Made by a program: the position numbers and the translations under genes. Shown here in pieces: positions 14,529-22,587 of a DNA stretch of 64,000 nucleotides. The first letter of the stretch is position 1. Every line of letters begins with the position of its first letter. The notes below the pieces were generated by a model that made no database searches, was not told the DNA's origin, and saw only the letters and a program-made list of their open reading frames with translations. This DNA is from Bedellia somnulentella (Eukaryota; Arthropoda; Insecta; Lepidoptera; Bedelliidae): the NCBI GenBank assembly GCA_963576735.1, contig OY755170.1, positions 10,152,567 through 10,216,566 of the forward strand. The letters run 5' to 3'.

Positions 14529-17500
14529 GGTTTGTATGTTCCTTATGGAAACAAAAACTACTCGACGGATTTTAACGAAACTTTGTACAATTATTCTTCA
14601 TACTCCTGCGCAGGTTTTTGTATACTTTCCAGCAGAGAAGTAAAGGGGAATTTTGGGAAATTTAGGTAAAACGGGAGAAGTTACTCCATTTTTTAAGCTT
14701 GCGTCACGTGTGCAGCCTTAATAGTTAAACTTACATAGAAATCATATGTGGCGGAAATATTTTTCATAAAATTATCTAAAAAAAAATCCTCAACATTATA
14801 TGTCTATCTTTTACGGTTGACTCACAATAACACGTGTAATTCCTGATAGCTTAGCAGTTCGGACCATCCTGATTATATTTGTTTACTCTTACGTTTGTAA
14901 ACCTCTCACTCATCCCTAATTTAAAAAAAGGTAACATTATTACCTATTCAATAAAAAAAGAATCATAGAAATCGGTAGACAAACACCGAAATTATACATA
15001 AAATAAGCCATCGCGCCCGTCATCGAAACCAAATCTTTACTAATTTACATATAACATACTAGATGGCGCCAGTAGTTGCATCCTATATAACGTAATGATT
15101 TATTTTTTAGATTGTTATAAATACTTCATGGCGTTTTATTCCAAAATTTGCTATTAAACGGAAATACTGAACCGTTCATTAAAGCGCATTCAAAATCACC
15201 AAACTACACTGTTAAGGGAGTGCTATAAATTTAATAAATTGAAAACATTACGCTGAATTTCACAATGCTTGAGCAGTGACTGAAGAAAGAAACCTCAGAT
15301 ATTTAAAAAAAACATCGCTACCCGTGCGAAGCTGGGAGGATCCACTAGTAATAAATAAATAGCTGCAGCCATAATTACTTCGACGTCCATCGCAAGTGGA
15401 TTGCCAGGCAGTAATGAGCAATGGGCCATTGTGTGAACACCAAGTGATCGTGGCCTACAATGTGCATTGCGGAGCATGGCCCATCACTGGCCATTGTGTA
15501 CTGGGCGCTTAAGAAATTAGAAATTCCTCAGCCACTTTTGGAAAATTGAGTGGAGAAAAGATGGTAAAGTAAAGGTTGTTAGTGATGGGTCTCCAACCGC
15601 ATCGCCTAAAACTCCCTAAAAAGCCTCAATACCGTTAGTCGCCTTTTACGTACACCCATCGGTAGTAATACTTAACATTGAATAATGTTCTTATCAACAG
15701 GAATGATAGCAGTGGGCTTATTTGCTGATAACCCGGTACCATTGGACACAACCAATGGTAGATCTGGACTGTTTAAGGGTAAGGAAATAAATGTTACTTA
15801 TATTTGTTTTATTAAGTAAATACGTTTTATACTTTTTGGTCTTATTGAACCTATTGGACTTGGACTACATTTATGCTATCTAGTATTCAAAATACGATAA
15901 CTTTGTCTAGGCCTACACACCTACACCACACACGTACCCTAAGGTTATTTTGTGTGGAATCAAAAATATTTTATTCACTCTTGAAAGAAGAGCGGATACA
16001 AGATGCAGGAATAAATTAGTTTTGGTGGTGGTTTCCAACCCTATCGCCCATACATAAAAGACCCTAAAAGTTACACATACTCACGGCTATAAATCCCTTG
16101 AAGGGGTAGCCAAGGCCAAAGAATTAGACACTCCTCAGCCACTTTTGGAAAGTTTAGTGGGGAAAAGATGGTAAAATAAAGATTGTTGGTGATGGGTCTC
16201 CAACCGCATCGCCCAAAAATTCGTTAAAAGCCCCATTACCGTTAGTCGCCTCTTACGTACAGCCACCGGAAGAAATGGGATAGTGCCATTCTAAGCCGAC
16301 ACTACACAGCACCCATAGTTGTCCAAACATAATCCGAGGAAAAAATGTAGGGTAATGGTTGTCTAAATCGACAACGCTAATAAATTCCGTATACATTTAT
16401 GTTTTAACTTAAAAAGCCACTCCATTGATTTTGTCAACTTCGCCGTTGAAATCAGAAATTAACTTAGAAACTTCCCTGCTATAACCTCATTTGCCTACGC
16501 AGATAATTTTTATTTGTAATAAGGACCCTTTATGCCAATGCTCATACTGCTAAGTTGTGACATGTTACTTTTTCATGCATGTATTCCCCTCCGACTAATT
16601 ACCTTTTTAGGTGACATTTTTATGGCTTTGCATAGTACGGGAGACAATAATGTCCTAAATTTTTAAATCAGCGGCTAAATAAAGAAATTATGTAGAATCC
16701 CTTACAATTAAAAAATGAGCTTTTAATCAAACTCACTCATATTTTAATCCTTTGAAATCTTTTCAGGCGGAGGTTGGTACCTTGTGGGCGTACAGGCTTT
16801 ATCTGCGTTTTGCTTCACGATATGGAGTGTCACGGTGACCATGGCTCTGTTGTGGGTAATAGATTTGATAATGCCGATAAGAATGGACCCATATGATGAA
16901 CTTCTGGGAGCTGATTTGACTGAACATCGCATTAGACATGGACAGGTACTTCAGAAAAAATTTATGGTGAAGCTGTGTAATGACAGCTTAGAATAGAACT
17001 AACCCATGTCCAAAGGCTATCGTAAGATACAATTCAGGGTGTTTTTTTAATTTGAAATAAAATATTTATTAATAAATCCAAAATAATACAATATCATGTC
17101 ATCTTAACCTACTTATAGAAATATAAATTATATAATAAAAAAGTCACTTAAATCTAAACTTAACTAATATAATATAATAAGCTAATTGCCTCGTCACTTA
17201 AAATTAAAAACTAAAACCCAACGGTGCGCGACTCGAAAGCACCCATAATGCTCGCAGCATTCCCACGCTGGATGGCAATGGAAAGTCGCTGTGCCAAATA
17301 GAAACCCGCTCGCTTGTCGTGCCCCCGCTCCCTCAGTCTCCTACCCAACGCCGACACAAACGCTATAGCTTCCGAACCCCAAGCACCAGAAGTTTCAAAG
17401 GCCAGTGGAATAAACAGATAGTTTCCTTTGAGCTGTTCATACTTCCGATGCTTGAGCCCCGCAGCGGATTCAGCAGCAGCCCCTGAACGCAAAACCGTCG

Positions 17501-20500
17501 ACGGCAGATGCGACGCAGCAAAAGTGCAAACACAAGTTGCGTCCCATAGTAGGCACCGACCGCGTTCCCAAGGCACCAGCGTAAGGCCGTCAGGACGTTT
17601 GCCGTCAGTTCGACTTTTACCAGGCGGCTCCAAGATACAGGGTGTTTTTTTTAAAGTAATTATAACTCAACGTGCTTAGGTCATTTCACCGACTTCCCTT
17701 TATTCATTAATCTTTTCCCCACTCAATTTCAATCTTTTCCTCACTGAATTATCGAAAGTATATAAGATATTTGGAATTATTGTTGAATTGAACTGTATGT
17801 AGGAGATGTAATGCAACAACATGCTTTAATTCCTCCTATGACCATACTCCATCCTTTAGTGCTTTTTGATCGTAATCACATGAACGACTTTGTTAAATGT
17901 ATATGCGATGATGTGGTTTTGGTTGAATGCTGCAATATTCAACATCAAATAAAACAAAGAAATGTTGAGTTAACAGTTTTCACTTCAATTCAACACCATC
18001 ATTCATTTACTAATAAGTTATTAGTAAATGAAAATATTAGTAATAACTAGTGAATTGGCCCAGCTTCGCACGGGTAGCATAGTTTTAAAAATATCTGAGG
18101 TTTCTTCAATCACTGCTCAACCTTTGTGAAATTTAGCGCAACTTATAGCACTTAACAATGTAAACTTTTTTATATTAGGCATGAGTAAGAGTATTATAAA
18201 CGTAAGATTGAACAAATATAATCAGAATGCTCCGAACTGCTTAGCTATCAGGAGTTACACGTGTTATTGTGAGTTAACCATAAAAGATAGTCATATGCTG
18301 TAACCATTAAGGCTGTACACGCAACAGAAGCTTAAAAAATGGAGTAATTTCCCCCGTTTTCCCAAAACTTCCCGAAATTCCCCTTCACTACTCCGCTGAA
18401 AAGTACACTATAACCTGCGTAGGAGTATGAAGAATAATTATACCAAGTTTCGTTAAAATCCGTCGAGTAGTTTTTGTTTCCATAAGGAACATACAAACCG
18501 ACAGACAGACAGACAAAAATTTTATTGATTGCATTTGTGGCATCAGTATCGATAGTTATTTTGAAAATATATTAAATGTACAGAATTGACCTCTCTACAG
18601 ATTTATTATAAGTATAGATTAAGTTTTAATTGTTAATAGATAGGATAATTAATAAAAACACGCTCACCCAGTTTGGGTCAACAGACTGCGGTTGCTAGTA
18701 AAAAAAGACTCATTGTATATTTGTAAATACGTAAAATATCTGTAAAAGAAGACTTAATGTATATGTACAATATCCCATTTCTTTTCCGCGCTGACATGAT
18801 AAATCGAAGATAGCTATGTTTTGAGAGGAAATCCGCAGACATTTTATTCTGAACCCCCAAGGTTTTCAGTGGAACGCGCTAATCTTTTTTTATTAATTCT
18901 TCCGGTTACTAACAACGTGAAAACGTTATTTATAACAACATAATATCAATGTTTTTTCCTCCTAAGGTGGGTGTATCAAGAGCTGTATCAGCACTGAGGC
19001 CCTACCACAAAACACCGAGTATAGAAAATGTAAACATCATAGGAGTCAATTCTGGGCATTCCTACGTGGTCGATAAGCTTCGTGAGGTAAAGTTATTTCA
19101 AGTATTGGGGTAAACCGCTTTATAGGTAATTTAATCAAAATTTAATTTGGATGCATAGTTTCATGATAAATATAAAACCGGTAATGCTGGTTTTAGTGTC
19201 ATGCGAACGCTAAGATGGTGTAAAACAAAAAATCGTTTCAAGTACATGGAAAATCTTGTAGATTGTTTTACGTGCTTTTATTAAAAACGTAGTCAAATGC
19301 CTTAACCAACAATGCTTTACTTGATTCATTTGTCTTTTGTCATTTGTCGAGAGATATAAACGAGTTTTTCTCAAAACGAGTAGAACCGTTATTATAAATA
19401 TGGTGAAAATCCAGTGTATCTCGAGTAGGGTCTGCTCATTAATGCGTATTTGTTTTTTTTAAACAAAAGTTCCATAACAATACTATTTTACTAATAAATA
19501 AAGAATAAATAAAGGAAAGAAAAATTTCGACACAGGCGGGATTCGAACCCGCGACCTCGGGTATACGCCCCCGTCGCTCTTGCCAATTGAGCTACCGTGT
19601 CAATGGCTGCCAGCGCGAAATTCTTCTATCCTTTATTTCTTTTACACGTTTTAGTAGTGTTTGCGTTTCCTACCTCCGAATTTTTGACTAATTCCGAAGG
19701 CCACTTGTCTATCTTTTCAGATAGAATGCAAATGTTGAAAACGCCTAACTATCACATAATTTAAATTGGGATCCCGCCTGTGTCGAAATTTTTCTTTCCT
19801 TTATTTATTCTTTATTTATTAGTAATAATCCCCACATAAGGTTTTCATGAACAAAAAGATTTAAATTAATACTATTTTATATTCTAAAAGTAGTAGTTTT
19901 GGTTGTTTATTTAAACACATTCCCAACTATTGATGATTACTAAACGAAATTTATCACACAAATAGTAATTTAATCCTTGTCTTAAAAATCGTTTGCGACC
20001 AACCAAACCTGGCGCATAATATAAATTAAGTAAACTCACAAGCTGATCGGCAATTGGTTAATCCAGATTATCATGTATAATGTTTATAAACCACGAGAGT
20101 TTAAAAAGTGATTAATTAACCTATAATTTTTAATTTCAGAAATTAAGGAAGAAAAATATGTCGGGTATCAAACTAAAATCGTACCGAAATAAAGCATACC
20201 AATCGGATCCTGAGGAATCTAATCAAAACTCATCAATCAGGGTCAGTGGCTTCCTCAATCGACGATCAAGCAATAATGATAACGAATTGCATCGTGCTGT
20301 CGATGCTATAGAGGAAGAAATTAGTAGGAACACTTCCGGAACACAAGTTACCAATGTTGTACCAATTGAATTGAAAGGGAAGAAGCTCAAAGAGTTATCC
20401 CCGGAAGAGTTGAAAGAAGCTGAAGAACTAAATGCAAGTCAAGATAGATTCCGACATAAGTTTCATGTAGATGATTATAAAAATGATTTGAACCGAGCGC

Positions 20501-20520
20501 ATGTGCATTGGATAGAGTAG
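1874..20520 (+). CDS. Amt: Ammonium transporter, Amt/MEP family, 12 exons, 608 aa
   Basis: Integral membrane channel that conducts ammonium/ammonia across the plasma membrane; in Drosophila the orthologue is known from ammonia sensing in antennae. Exons: 1874-2027, 3982-4068, 4912-5110, 5398-5543, 6303-6466, 10299-10384, 11862-11944, 12949-13098, 15701-15778, 16767-16945, 18967-19086, 20140-20520. All junctions are GT-AG and phases agree; the total is 1827 nt. Family marks: GFGMLESGCVSIKNE early, D185-IAG-x3-H193 (first pore His), F243NSGS, H350-GTCGVWG (second pore His), and the cytosolic DELLGADLTEHRIRH motif. Eleven membrane segments are expected for the family. The polar C-tail (about residues 435-608) is long compared with bacterial AmtB. 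No intact exon is disrupted; most introns carry transposable elements. The start is the first in-frame ATG, with a good context. Confidence 0.95.
2498..2570 (-). repeat. Fragment of SINE family F in Amt intron 1
   Basis: CCATATGTCCCCACCTAGGG with GCTCAGGCCTACCC matches the tail end of SINE F (copies at 28993 and 62445). Confidence 0.5.
2835..3060. repeat. Interspersed repeat (family E) in Amt intron 1
   Basis: An ATACATACATACATTC run is followed by CACGCCGTTAGTTCCCG, GGTAGGCAGAGACTATCGAT and a TGCACGATCCTGGCAAACC block. Pieces recur at 6538-6620 and near 22830. No coding potential. Confidence 0.45.
3427..3650. repeat. Two partial copies of a CCGACTTCAAAAAAGGAGG repeat
   Basis: Near 3430 and 3580 a block AACCGAC...AAAGGAGGTTCT is followed by GTATGTATGT and a TCCGCGATTAT string. 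This looks like tandem copies of a common lepidopteran interspersed repeat. Confidence 0.4.
3982..4068 (+). CDS. Amt: Amt exon 2 (residues 52-80)
   Basis: Codes GFGMLESGCVSIKNEANIMM and the following KNLADISLG, a block almost invariant in Amt proteins. Flanked by TTTTGACAG and GTAATG. Confidence 0.95.
4109..4350 (+). repeat. Family A copy in Amt intron 2
   Basis: Runs from GCCGTGTAGTGCCGGCTTAG to GTCCGTGAGTATAAG. Near full length but diverged. Confidence 0.75.
4428..4500 (-). repeat. tRNA-like SINE head, antisense
   Basis: The reverse strand reads a pol III A box (TAGCTCAGTGGGTAG) and a B box-like GGTTCTAATCC. It lies head-to-head with the SINE B copy at 4524. Confidence 0.5.
4524..4862 (+). 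repeat. SINE B (tRNA-derived), 5' truncated, Amt intron 2
   Basis: Starts in the tRNA-like head (GTTATCGTGCAAGCGAC, B box GTTCAAATCC) and continues through the shared body (CACGTGAGTACACTGTCC, CTCTGAACACCAGGTGAC) to TTCGGCGTGAACGTTTATG. Very similar to the full copy at 22094. Confidence 0.8.
4912..5110 (+). CDS. Amt: Amt exon 3 (residues 81-146)
   Basis: Codes TYWIFGYGFSFG, the loop with DPPVGD, and the segment LFQLSFATTATTIVSGAMAE containing the conserved aromatic and AxAER region. Flanked by TATTCCCAG and GTAAGA. Confidence 0.95.
5236..5366 (+). repeat. SINE B 3' fragment next to the exon 4 acceptor
   Basis: The body end (AACGTGGGTACTCTGATCAC to CGGCGTGAACGTTTAAGTTATG) stops about 30 nt before the acceptor at 5397, so part of the splice region of intron 3 is SINE-derived or directly adjoins it. 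Confidence 0.7.
5398..5543 (+). CDS. Amt: Amt exon 4 (residues 147-195), first pore His
   Basis: Codes FKAYCLFSFLNTIVYCVPAG, WIWGEHGFL, then D185 and H193 in VDIAGSGPVHLI. The Asp eight residues before the first twin histidine is the family signature. Acceptor TTCCAAAG is pyrimidine-poor. Confidence 0.95.
5544..6302 (+). other. Amt intron 4, no recognised element
   Basis: A 105-codon open frame at 5909-6226 lacks any recognisable domain and lies wholly in the intron. No repeat of the families found elsewhere is seen. Confidence 0.6.
6303..6466 (+). CDS. Amt: Amt exon 5 (residues 196-250)
   Basis: Codes GGASAFASALMLGPRLGRY, the GNPVNAMMGTFVLWWGW segment and FNSGSTYG. F243 sits at the position of the second pore-gate Phe. 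Confidence 0.95.
6913..7096 (-). repeat. Family A copy, internally deleted, Amt intron 5
   Basis: CACGGCTATAAATCCCTAGA through CCCCAACCACAGCGCCC to GCCGACACTACACCG. Lacks the central CTCAGCCACTTTTGG block. Confidence 0.7.
7290..7633 (-). repeat. Two adjoining family A copies, Amt intron 5
   Basis: A degenerate fragment (about 7290-7381) is followed directly by a near full-length copy (7386-7633) running from ATACATACATACATATACTC to GCCGACACTACACAGC. The second appears to have inserted into the first. Confidence 0.75.
7670..7785 (-). repeat. Family A fragment, Amt intron 5
   Basis: TCACTTAAAAAGCCCCAGTA, then CACCTCGTACG, then GCTGACACTACATAAC: the sense 5' third only. Confidence 0.55.
7968..8710. 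repeat. Interspersed repeat split by a family A insertion
   Basis: Starts AAACCGGCCAAGTGCGAGTC and runs to GGGTCCCGTTTTAC at about 8426. Its usual end, CGGGTACGGAACCCTAAAAA, is found only after the family A copy at 8432-8671. The A copy is therefore the younger insertion. Confidence 0.65.
8432..8671 (-). repeat. Family A copy, near full length, Amt intron 5
   Basis: From ACATATACTCACGGCTATAA to GCCGGCACTACACGGCAAT. It interrupts the repeat at 7968-8710. Confidence 0.8.
8935..9186 (-). repeat. Family A copy, near full length, Amt intron 5
   Basis: Tail ATACATACACATACATATAC, body with TGATGGGTCTCCAACCGCC, end GCCGACACTACACAGC. Little diverged from the copies at 29654 and 61196. Confidence 0.8.
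10058..10262 (-). repeat. SINE B copy, Amt intron 5
   Basis: Antisense body (CACGTGATATTGTCACCTGG) followed by an antisense tRNA-like head with B box complement GGATTTGAACCC and A box complement CTACCCACTGAGTATCAC. It ends about 35 nt before the exon 6 acceptor. Confidence 0.75.
10299..10384 (+). CDS. Amt: Amt exon 6 (residues 251-278)
   Basis: Codes VSGAKWQYASRAAVMTMMG and the glycine-rich SFGGGCFGL of a membrane helix. It lies after a 3.8-kb intron full of family A copies. Confidence 0.92.
10385..11861 (+). other. Amt intron 6, contains an imperfect palindrome at 11512-11815
   Basis: Mostly featureless AT-rich DNA. Near its 3' end two blocks of about 95 bp are imperfect reverse complements: 11512-11606 (GTTAACCGTATACAA, GTCTTGCGCGCT) and 11718-11815 (AAGCGCGCAAGAC, ATACGGTTAAC), separated by about 110 bp. 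This could be a hairpin-type MITE remnant. Confidence 0.5.
11862..11944 (+). CDS. Amt: Amt exon 7 (residues 279-306)
   Basis: Codes VFTLVKHKGRAEVMDLINSV and LGSLVSVT, the loop plus next helix. Acceptor TTTTATTTCAG, donor GTAAAT. Confidence 0.92.
12620..12812 (+). repeat. SINE F, 5' truncated, Amt intron 7
   Basis: Contains CCTGATTATCTGAAAATTGA, GATAATTCCATGCTTCGG, GTCTGCCAACCCGCA and GGTGGGGACATATATGG, all shared with the copy at 57211. The tRNA-like head is missing. Confidence 0.75.
12949..13098 (+). CDS. Amt: Amt exon 8 (residues 307-356), second pore His
   Basis: Codes GCFLYKAWEALLIGFIGGAI, then DDPVSASAVHGTCGVW with H350, the second twin histidine of the ammonium pore. Confidence 0.95.
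13126..13350 (-). repeat. Family A copy, Amt intron 8
   Basis: ATACATACATATACTCATGG through CACTTTTGGAAGTTTAGTGG to the GATCACCCATGGGAAGAAAC block. Begins about 28 nt after the exon 8 donor. Confidence 0.75.
13662..13808 (-). repeat. Family A copy, truncated, Amt intron 8
   Basis: ACATACATACATATACATAG joined directly to GAGCTTTAGAATAAAAAAAT-like sequence, then GGTGATGGGTCTCCAACCGC. Lacks both ends of the family body. Confidence 0.65.
14355..15345 (-). repeat. Interspersed repeat with TCTG microsatellite, nested
   Basis: Shares ATACTTATAATAAATCTGTA, GAGAGGTCAATTCTGTACAT, AACTACTCGACGGATTTTAA and a CGCTACCCGTGCGAAGCTGG end with the opposite-strand copy at 18047-18625. Larger than that copy because of extra internal sequence around 14890-15280. 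Function unknown. Confidence 0.6.
14476..14528. repeat. Microsatellite (TGTC)n, about 13 units
   Basis: A perfect run inside the repeat at 14355-15345; the paralogue at 18047 has only about three units (18501-18513), so this one has expanded. Confidence 0.9.
15701..15778 (+). CDS. Amt: Amt exon 9 (residues 357-382)
   Basis: Codes MIAVGLFADNPVPLDTTNGR and SGLFK, the loop after the second pore histidine. Acceptor TATCAACAG, donor GTAAGG. Confidence 0.93.
16072..16312 (-). repeat. Family A copy, full length, Amt intron 9
   Basis: ACACATACTCACGGCTATAA to GCCGACACTACACAGC with all internal blocks. Confidence 0.8.
16767..16945 (+). CDS. Amt: Amt exon 10 (residues 383-442)
   Basis: Codes the last membrane helix (LVGVQALSAFCFTIWSVTVT through LLWVIDLIMPIRM) and the start of the cytosolic tail, DPYDELLGADLTEHRIRHGQ, conserved in eukaryotic Amt proteins. 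Confidence 0.95.
17049..17637 (-). mobile_element. 5'-truncated LINE tail in Amt intron 10 (with 14-bp TSD)
   Basis: The minus strand encodes about 140 residues (17211-17633) with PDGLTLVPWERGRCLLWDAT, ASHLPSTV, YLFIPLAFETSGAWG and LAQRLSIAIQRGNAAS. I associate this block from memory with the C-terminal part of non-LTR retroelement polyproteins of many animals; a domain function is not known to me. CAGGGTGTTTTTTT occurs at 17035-17048 and 17638-17651, a 14-bp target duplication. The part distal to the stop is a short 3' UTR rich in A/T. 5' truncation plus a target duplication fits reverse-transcribed insertion. Confidence 0.7.
18047..18625 (+). repeat. Interspersed repeat, second copy, Amt intron 10
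   Basis: Begins CTAGTGAATTGGCCCAGCTT with CGCACGGGTAGC and ends ACAGATTTATTATAAGTATA. It is the reverse complement of the copy nested at 14355-15345. Confidence 0.65.
18967..19086 (+). CDS. Amt: Amt exon 11 (residues 443-482)
   Basis: Exactly 40 codons, phase 0 at both ends, coding polar cytosolic tail starting VGVSRAVSALRPYHK. A phase-0 cassette could be skipped without a frame change; no evidence for skipping is visible. Confidence 0.85.
19488..19825. mobile_element. tRNA-like element with perfect 55-bp inverted ends, Amt intron 11
   Basis: Positions 19488-19542 and 19771-19825 are exact reverse complements (55 bp), starting TTACTAATAAATAAAG. Inside, the minus strand at 19525-19602 reads as a tRNA-like sequence: a 7-bp acceptor stem (GACACGG with CTGTGTC), a 4-bp D stem (GCTC/GAGC), a 5-bp T stem (GCGGG/CCCGC), A box TAGCTCAATTGG and B box GGTTCGAATCC. 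The anticodon arm does not form a normal 5-bp stem with a 7-nt loop. The left inverted arm overlaps the T arm of the tRNA-like part. Relatives lie at 21956-22587 and 44205-44580. Confidence 0.75.
20140..20520 (+). CDS. Amt: Amt exon 12, C-terminal tail (residues 483-608)
   Basis: Terminal exon after TAATTTCAG. Charged, Ser/Asn-rich cytosolic tail ending HVHWIE and TAG. The frame is continuous with exon 11. The C-tail is the least conserved part of the family, so this exon rests on splice signals and the open frame. Confidence 0.85.
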   Translation, partial: KLRKKNMSGIKLKSYRNKAYQSDPEESNQNSSIRVSGFLNRRSSNNDNELHRAVDAIEEEISRNTSGTQVTNVVPIELKGKKLKELSPEELKEAEELNASQDRFRHKFHVDDYKNDLNRAHVHWIE

Positions 20521-20872
20521 ATTGTTAATCGAGGATAAAATATAAAGGAATTTTAGTAATTCATAAAAACCTTCATAGTATTCTAAAGTGTAAAAAGATA
20601 TTTTTATGAGGTATAAATACGATTATCTTATTAAATTTGATAATCAAACTTTACTCTCAATTCCATGCATTAACTAAAAGTCACTTAAACGGATCGTTTT
20701 TGTAAAGGGAGCATTCGACATACTACCGTCCAGGAGCTAAAACACAGTAATGGCCATTTATGAATTTTTGAGTTTTTTTGTGATCAGGAAATTTTGCGTT
20801 ATTTTTCTGTCTTTCCTACGTTTTCCTAGGACTATTAGATCTGTTTGCTAAAATCGGTCAAATAGTTAAGTT

Positions 20873-21069
20873 AATAAAAAGTAACTACAATCCTAATTAA
20901 CTTGCAGTTGGAGCTCACTTACTGCTTTCTCATTTCAATCGATGTACTATCAACTTTTAAAAATAAAAAATAATAATATGATTGTCGAATTATTATTTTA
21001 CTTAATTAAATACTTTTACTGTATTTTCACAATTTGTAACATCCTATAAACTTGTGACACGCAAATAAA
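20873..21069 (+). terminator. Candidate Amt polyadenylation signals
   Basis: AATAAA hexamers occur at 20873-20878 and 21064-21069, the first ones after the Amt stop codon at 20520. They predict a 3' UTR of about 0.4-0.6 kb. No downstream element was checked. Confidence 0.35.
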
Positions 21070-21754
21070 ATGAATTGAATAGAGATCATAACTATTATAC
21101 TACATTTAAGTAAGGTAATCAACATATTTTCAAAACGATTTTTGTCATTATTATAGGCTTCTAATATCCGCACTGGTAATCTAAAAAAAGTAATTTATCA
21201 AAAATGTTTTTTTCCCTTTCAGAAATAGTTTTTTTTATAGTTTAAATGCGTTTATCTCAGATTCAACTGTTTCCTTTATTGCATAGTAATTGTACACTTA
21301 GTTTTTAAAATATTCGTATCAATTCTAAGTTTCTTCTTATCATTATGACCGTTTTATTATTGAATGCATGAATGCATGAATGCATTATGGTTTCAATCAG
21401 ATTATACTGAATTTTATCAAGCCCCTTTGTGTAAATATCCCTGCCCATATTCAGCTCCTTTGATCAATAATATACAACCTTTTGCGCGCATCGAAAACAG
21501 TACTAAGCCAATTTCATAAATCCTCGCTTTAGGCATTCAGAATTACAGAATTCTACCTAAGAAATATATACGAGCATGTAAGTGAAATACGCCAAACTCA
21601 AATTGAAAAAATATTTGTTGTTCCATGAACCAGCAGACACAAATAAGTTGAACAATTTTATCAACATCTACGCAGTTATGATATGTAGGTTTTGTTATTG
21701 TTATGTATGTTTCTTATTAGACTAGTCTTTTAAGCAATTAGTATTGCGGGTAGA
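21070..21754. other. Intergenic AT-rich DNA after Amt
   Basis: No gene. A short GAATGCAT tandem run at about 21363-21385 is the only regular feature. Confidence 0.5.
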
Positions 21755-21870
21755 TCCCCCTTTCACGTAAGTACACGGTTCAAGTAAAATGTGCGTGCGT
21801 ACTCTGGACACCAGGTGACAATGTCATGTGATGACACTTCGGGGATATAACGCGTGAACGTGCGTGAGTT
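21755..21870 (+). repeat. SINE B 3' fragment
   Basis: CCCCCTTTCACGTAAGTACA, then GGACACCAGGTGACAATGTC to GGGGATATAACGCGTGAACG. Missing the tRNA-like head and part of the body. Confidence 0.65.
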
Positions 21871-21955
21871 TAATATTAAAATAAGTTTTGAATATTCAAC
21901 AGTTTTTTTTATAAATCATGACGTTACACAGCCTTTTAAGAGTATATACAATATT

Positions 21956-22587
21956 ACATAATTGGAATGTTTTGTTCATGAAAACGTTCTGTGGGGATTA
22001 TTACTAATAAATAAAGGAAAGAAAAAATTCTTCACCAGCGGGAATCGAACCCACGACCTCCGCACTTACATTAGTAATATAAAATTACTCCGTGCAACCG
22101 TGATAGCCCAGTGGGTAGAACACTTGGTTATCGTGCAAGCGACTAGTGTTCAAATCCTGGGTCGGGCCTACACCAATTTGTCTTTTCTAAAAAAGACATA
22201 TGTGTGGTTAATTTATCATGGTTGTTAACGGTGAGGGAAAATATCGTGAGGAAACCCACATGGCTGAGTTGTACTTAGTCATGTGACAGTGTATTCGTAC
22301 AAAACGGCGATAGGCCTGCCCCCTATCACGTGAGTACACTGTCCATGCAAAACGTGGGTACTCTGAACACCAGGTGACAAAGTCACGTGATGTTCAGAAG
22401 TATTAGTACCTCTGCCAACTCCTTCGGGGATATTCGGCGTGAACGTTTATGCTTATGCTTATGCTAGAATTACTCCGTAATAGTAGAATTCAACTCAATT
22501 GGCAGAGCGACGGCGGGGGGGGGGGTATACCTGGAGGTCGTAGGTTCAATTCCCGCTGGTGTCAAAAAATTATTTCCTTTATTTGTA
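21956..22587. mobile_element. tRNA-like element split by a SINE B, 15-bp TSD
   Basis: AGTATATACAATATT stands at 21941-21955 and again at 22588-22602. Between them is an antisense T-arm piece (GGGAATCGAACCCACGACC at 22041) and a sense tRNA-like piece (CAACTCAATTGGCAGAGCG to TAGGTTCAATTCCCGCTGG, 22491-22560) with an expanded G run in its anticodon region. Without the SINE the element would be about 247 bp. The GGGGATTATTACTAATAAAT block links it to 19488-19825. Confidence 0.7.
22094..22467 (+). mobile_element. Full-length SINE B with 11-bp TSD
   Basis: Flanked by AATTACTCCGT at 22083-22093 and 22468-22478. The head has A box TAGCCCAGTGGGTAG and B box GTTCAAATCC at pol III spacing, followed by the common body and a TTATGCTTATGCTTATGC-type tail. 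374 bp. It is the reference copy for this family in the window. Confidence 0.85.

Larger units (their letters stand above)
14031..15509. mobile_element. Non-autonomous TIR element, TAA target duplication
   Basis: The left end reads AGTGGCCAGTACACAATGGC and the reverse complement of the right end reads AGCGCCCAGTACACAATGGC. TAA flanks it at 14028-14030 and 15510-15512. A 3-bp TAA/TTA duplication is typical of PIF/Harbinger elements, which is an inference; no transposase is present. It carries a second repeat at 14355-15345. Confidence 0.7.
13985..15665 (-). repeat. Family A copy split by a 1.48-kb TIR element
   Basis: The copy reads CACTCATACTCACGGCTATA to GCCAGAGCTAA at 14030 and resumes at 15510 with TAAGAAATTAGAAATTCC through to the TACACCCATCGGTAG end. 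The interruption is the element at 14031-15509, flanked by the duplicated TAA. Confidence 0.8.

Noticed and set aside
14449..14643. A protein with VCLSVCLS repeats
   Set aside because: It is the translated (TGTC)n microsatellite.
17428..17679. A plus-strand protein opposite the LINE tail
   Set aside because: It is the shadow of the minus-strand frame 17211-17633, which has clear family motifs.
19525..19602. A functional tRNA gene on the minus strand
   Set aside because: Acceptor, D and T stems are good, but the anticodon arm cannot form a normal stem and loop, and the sequence is part of a repeated element with inverted ends.
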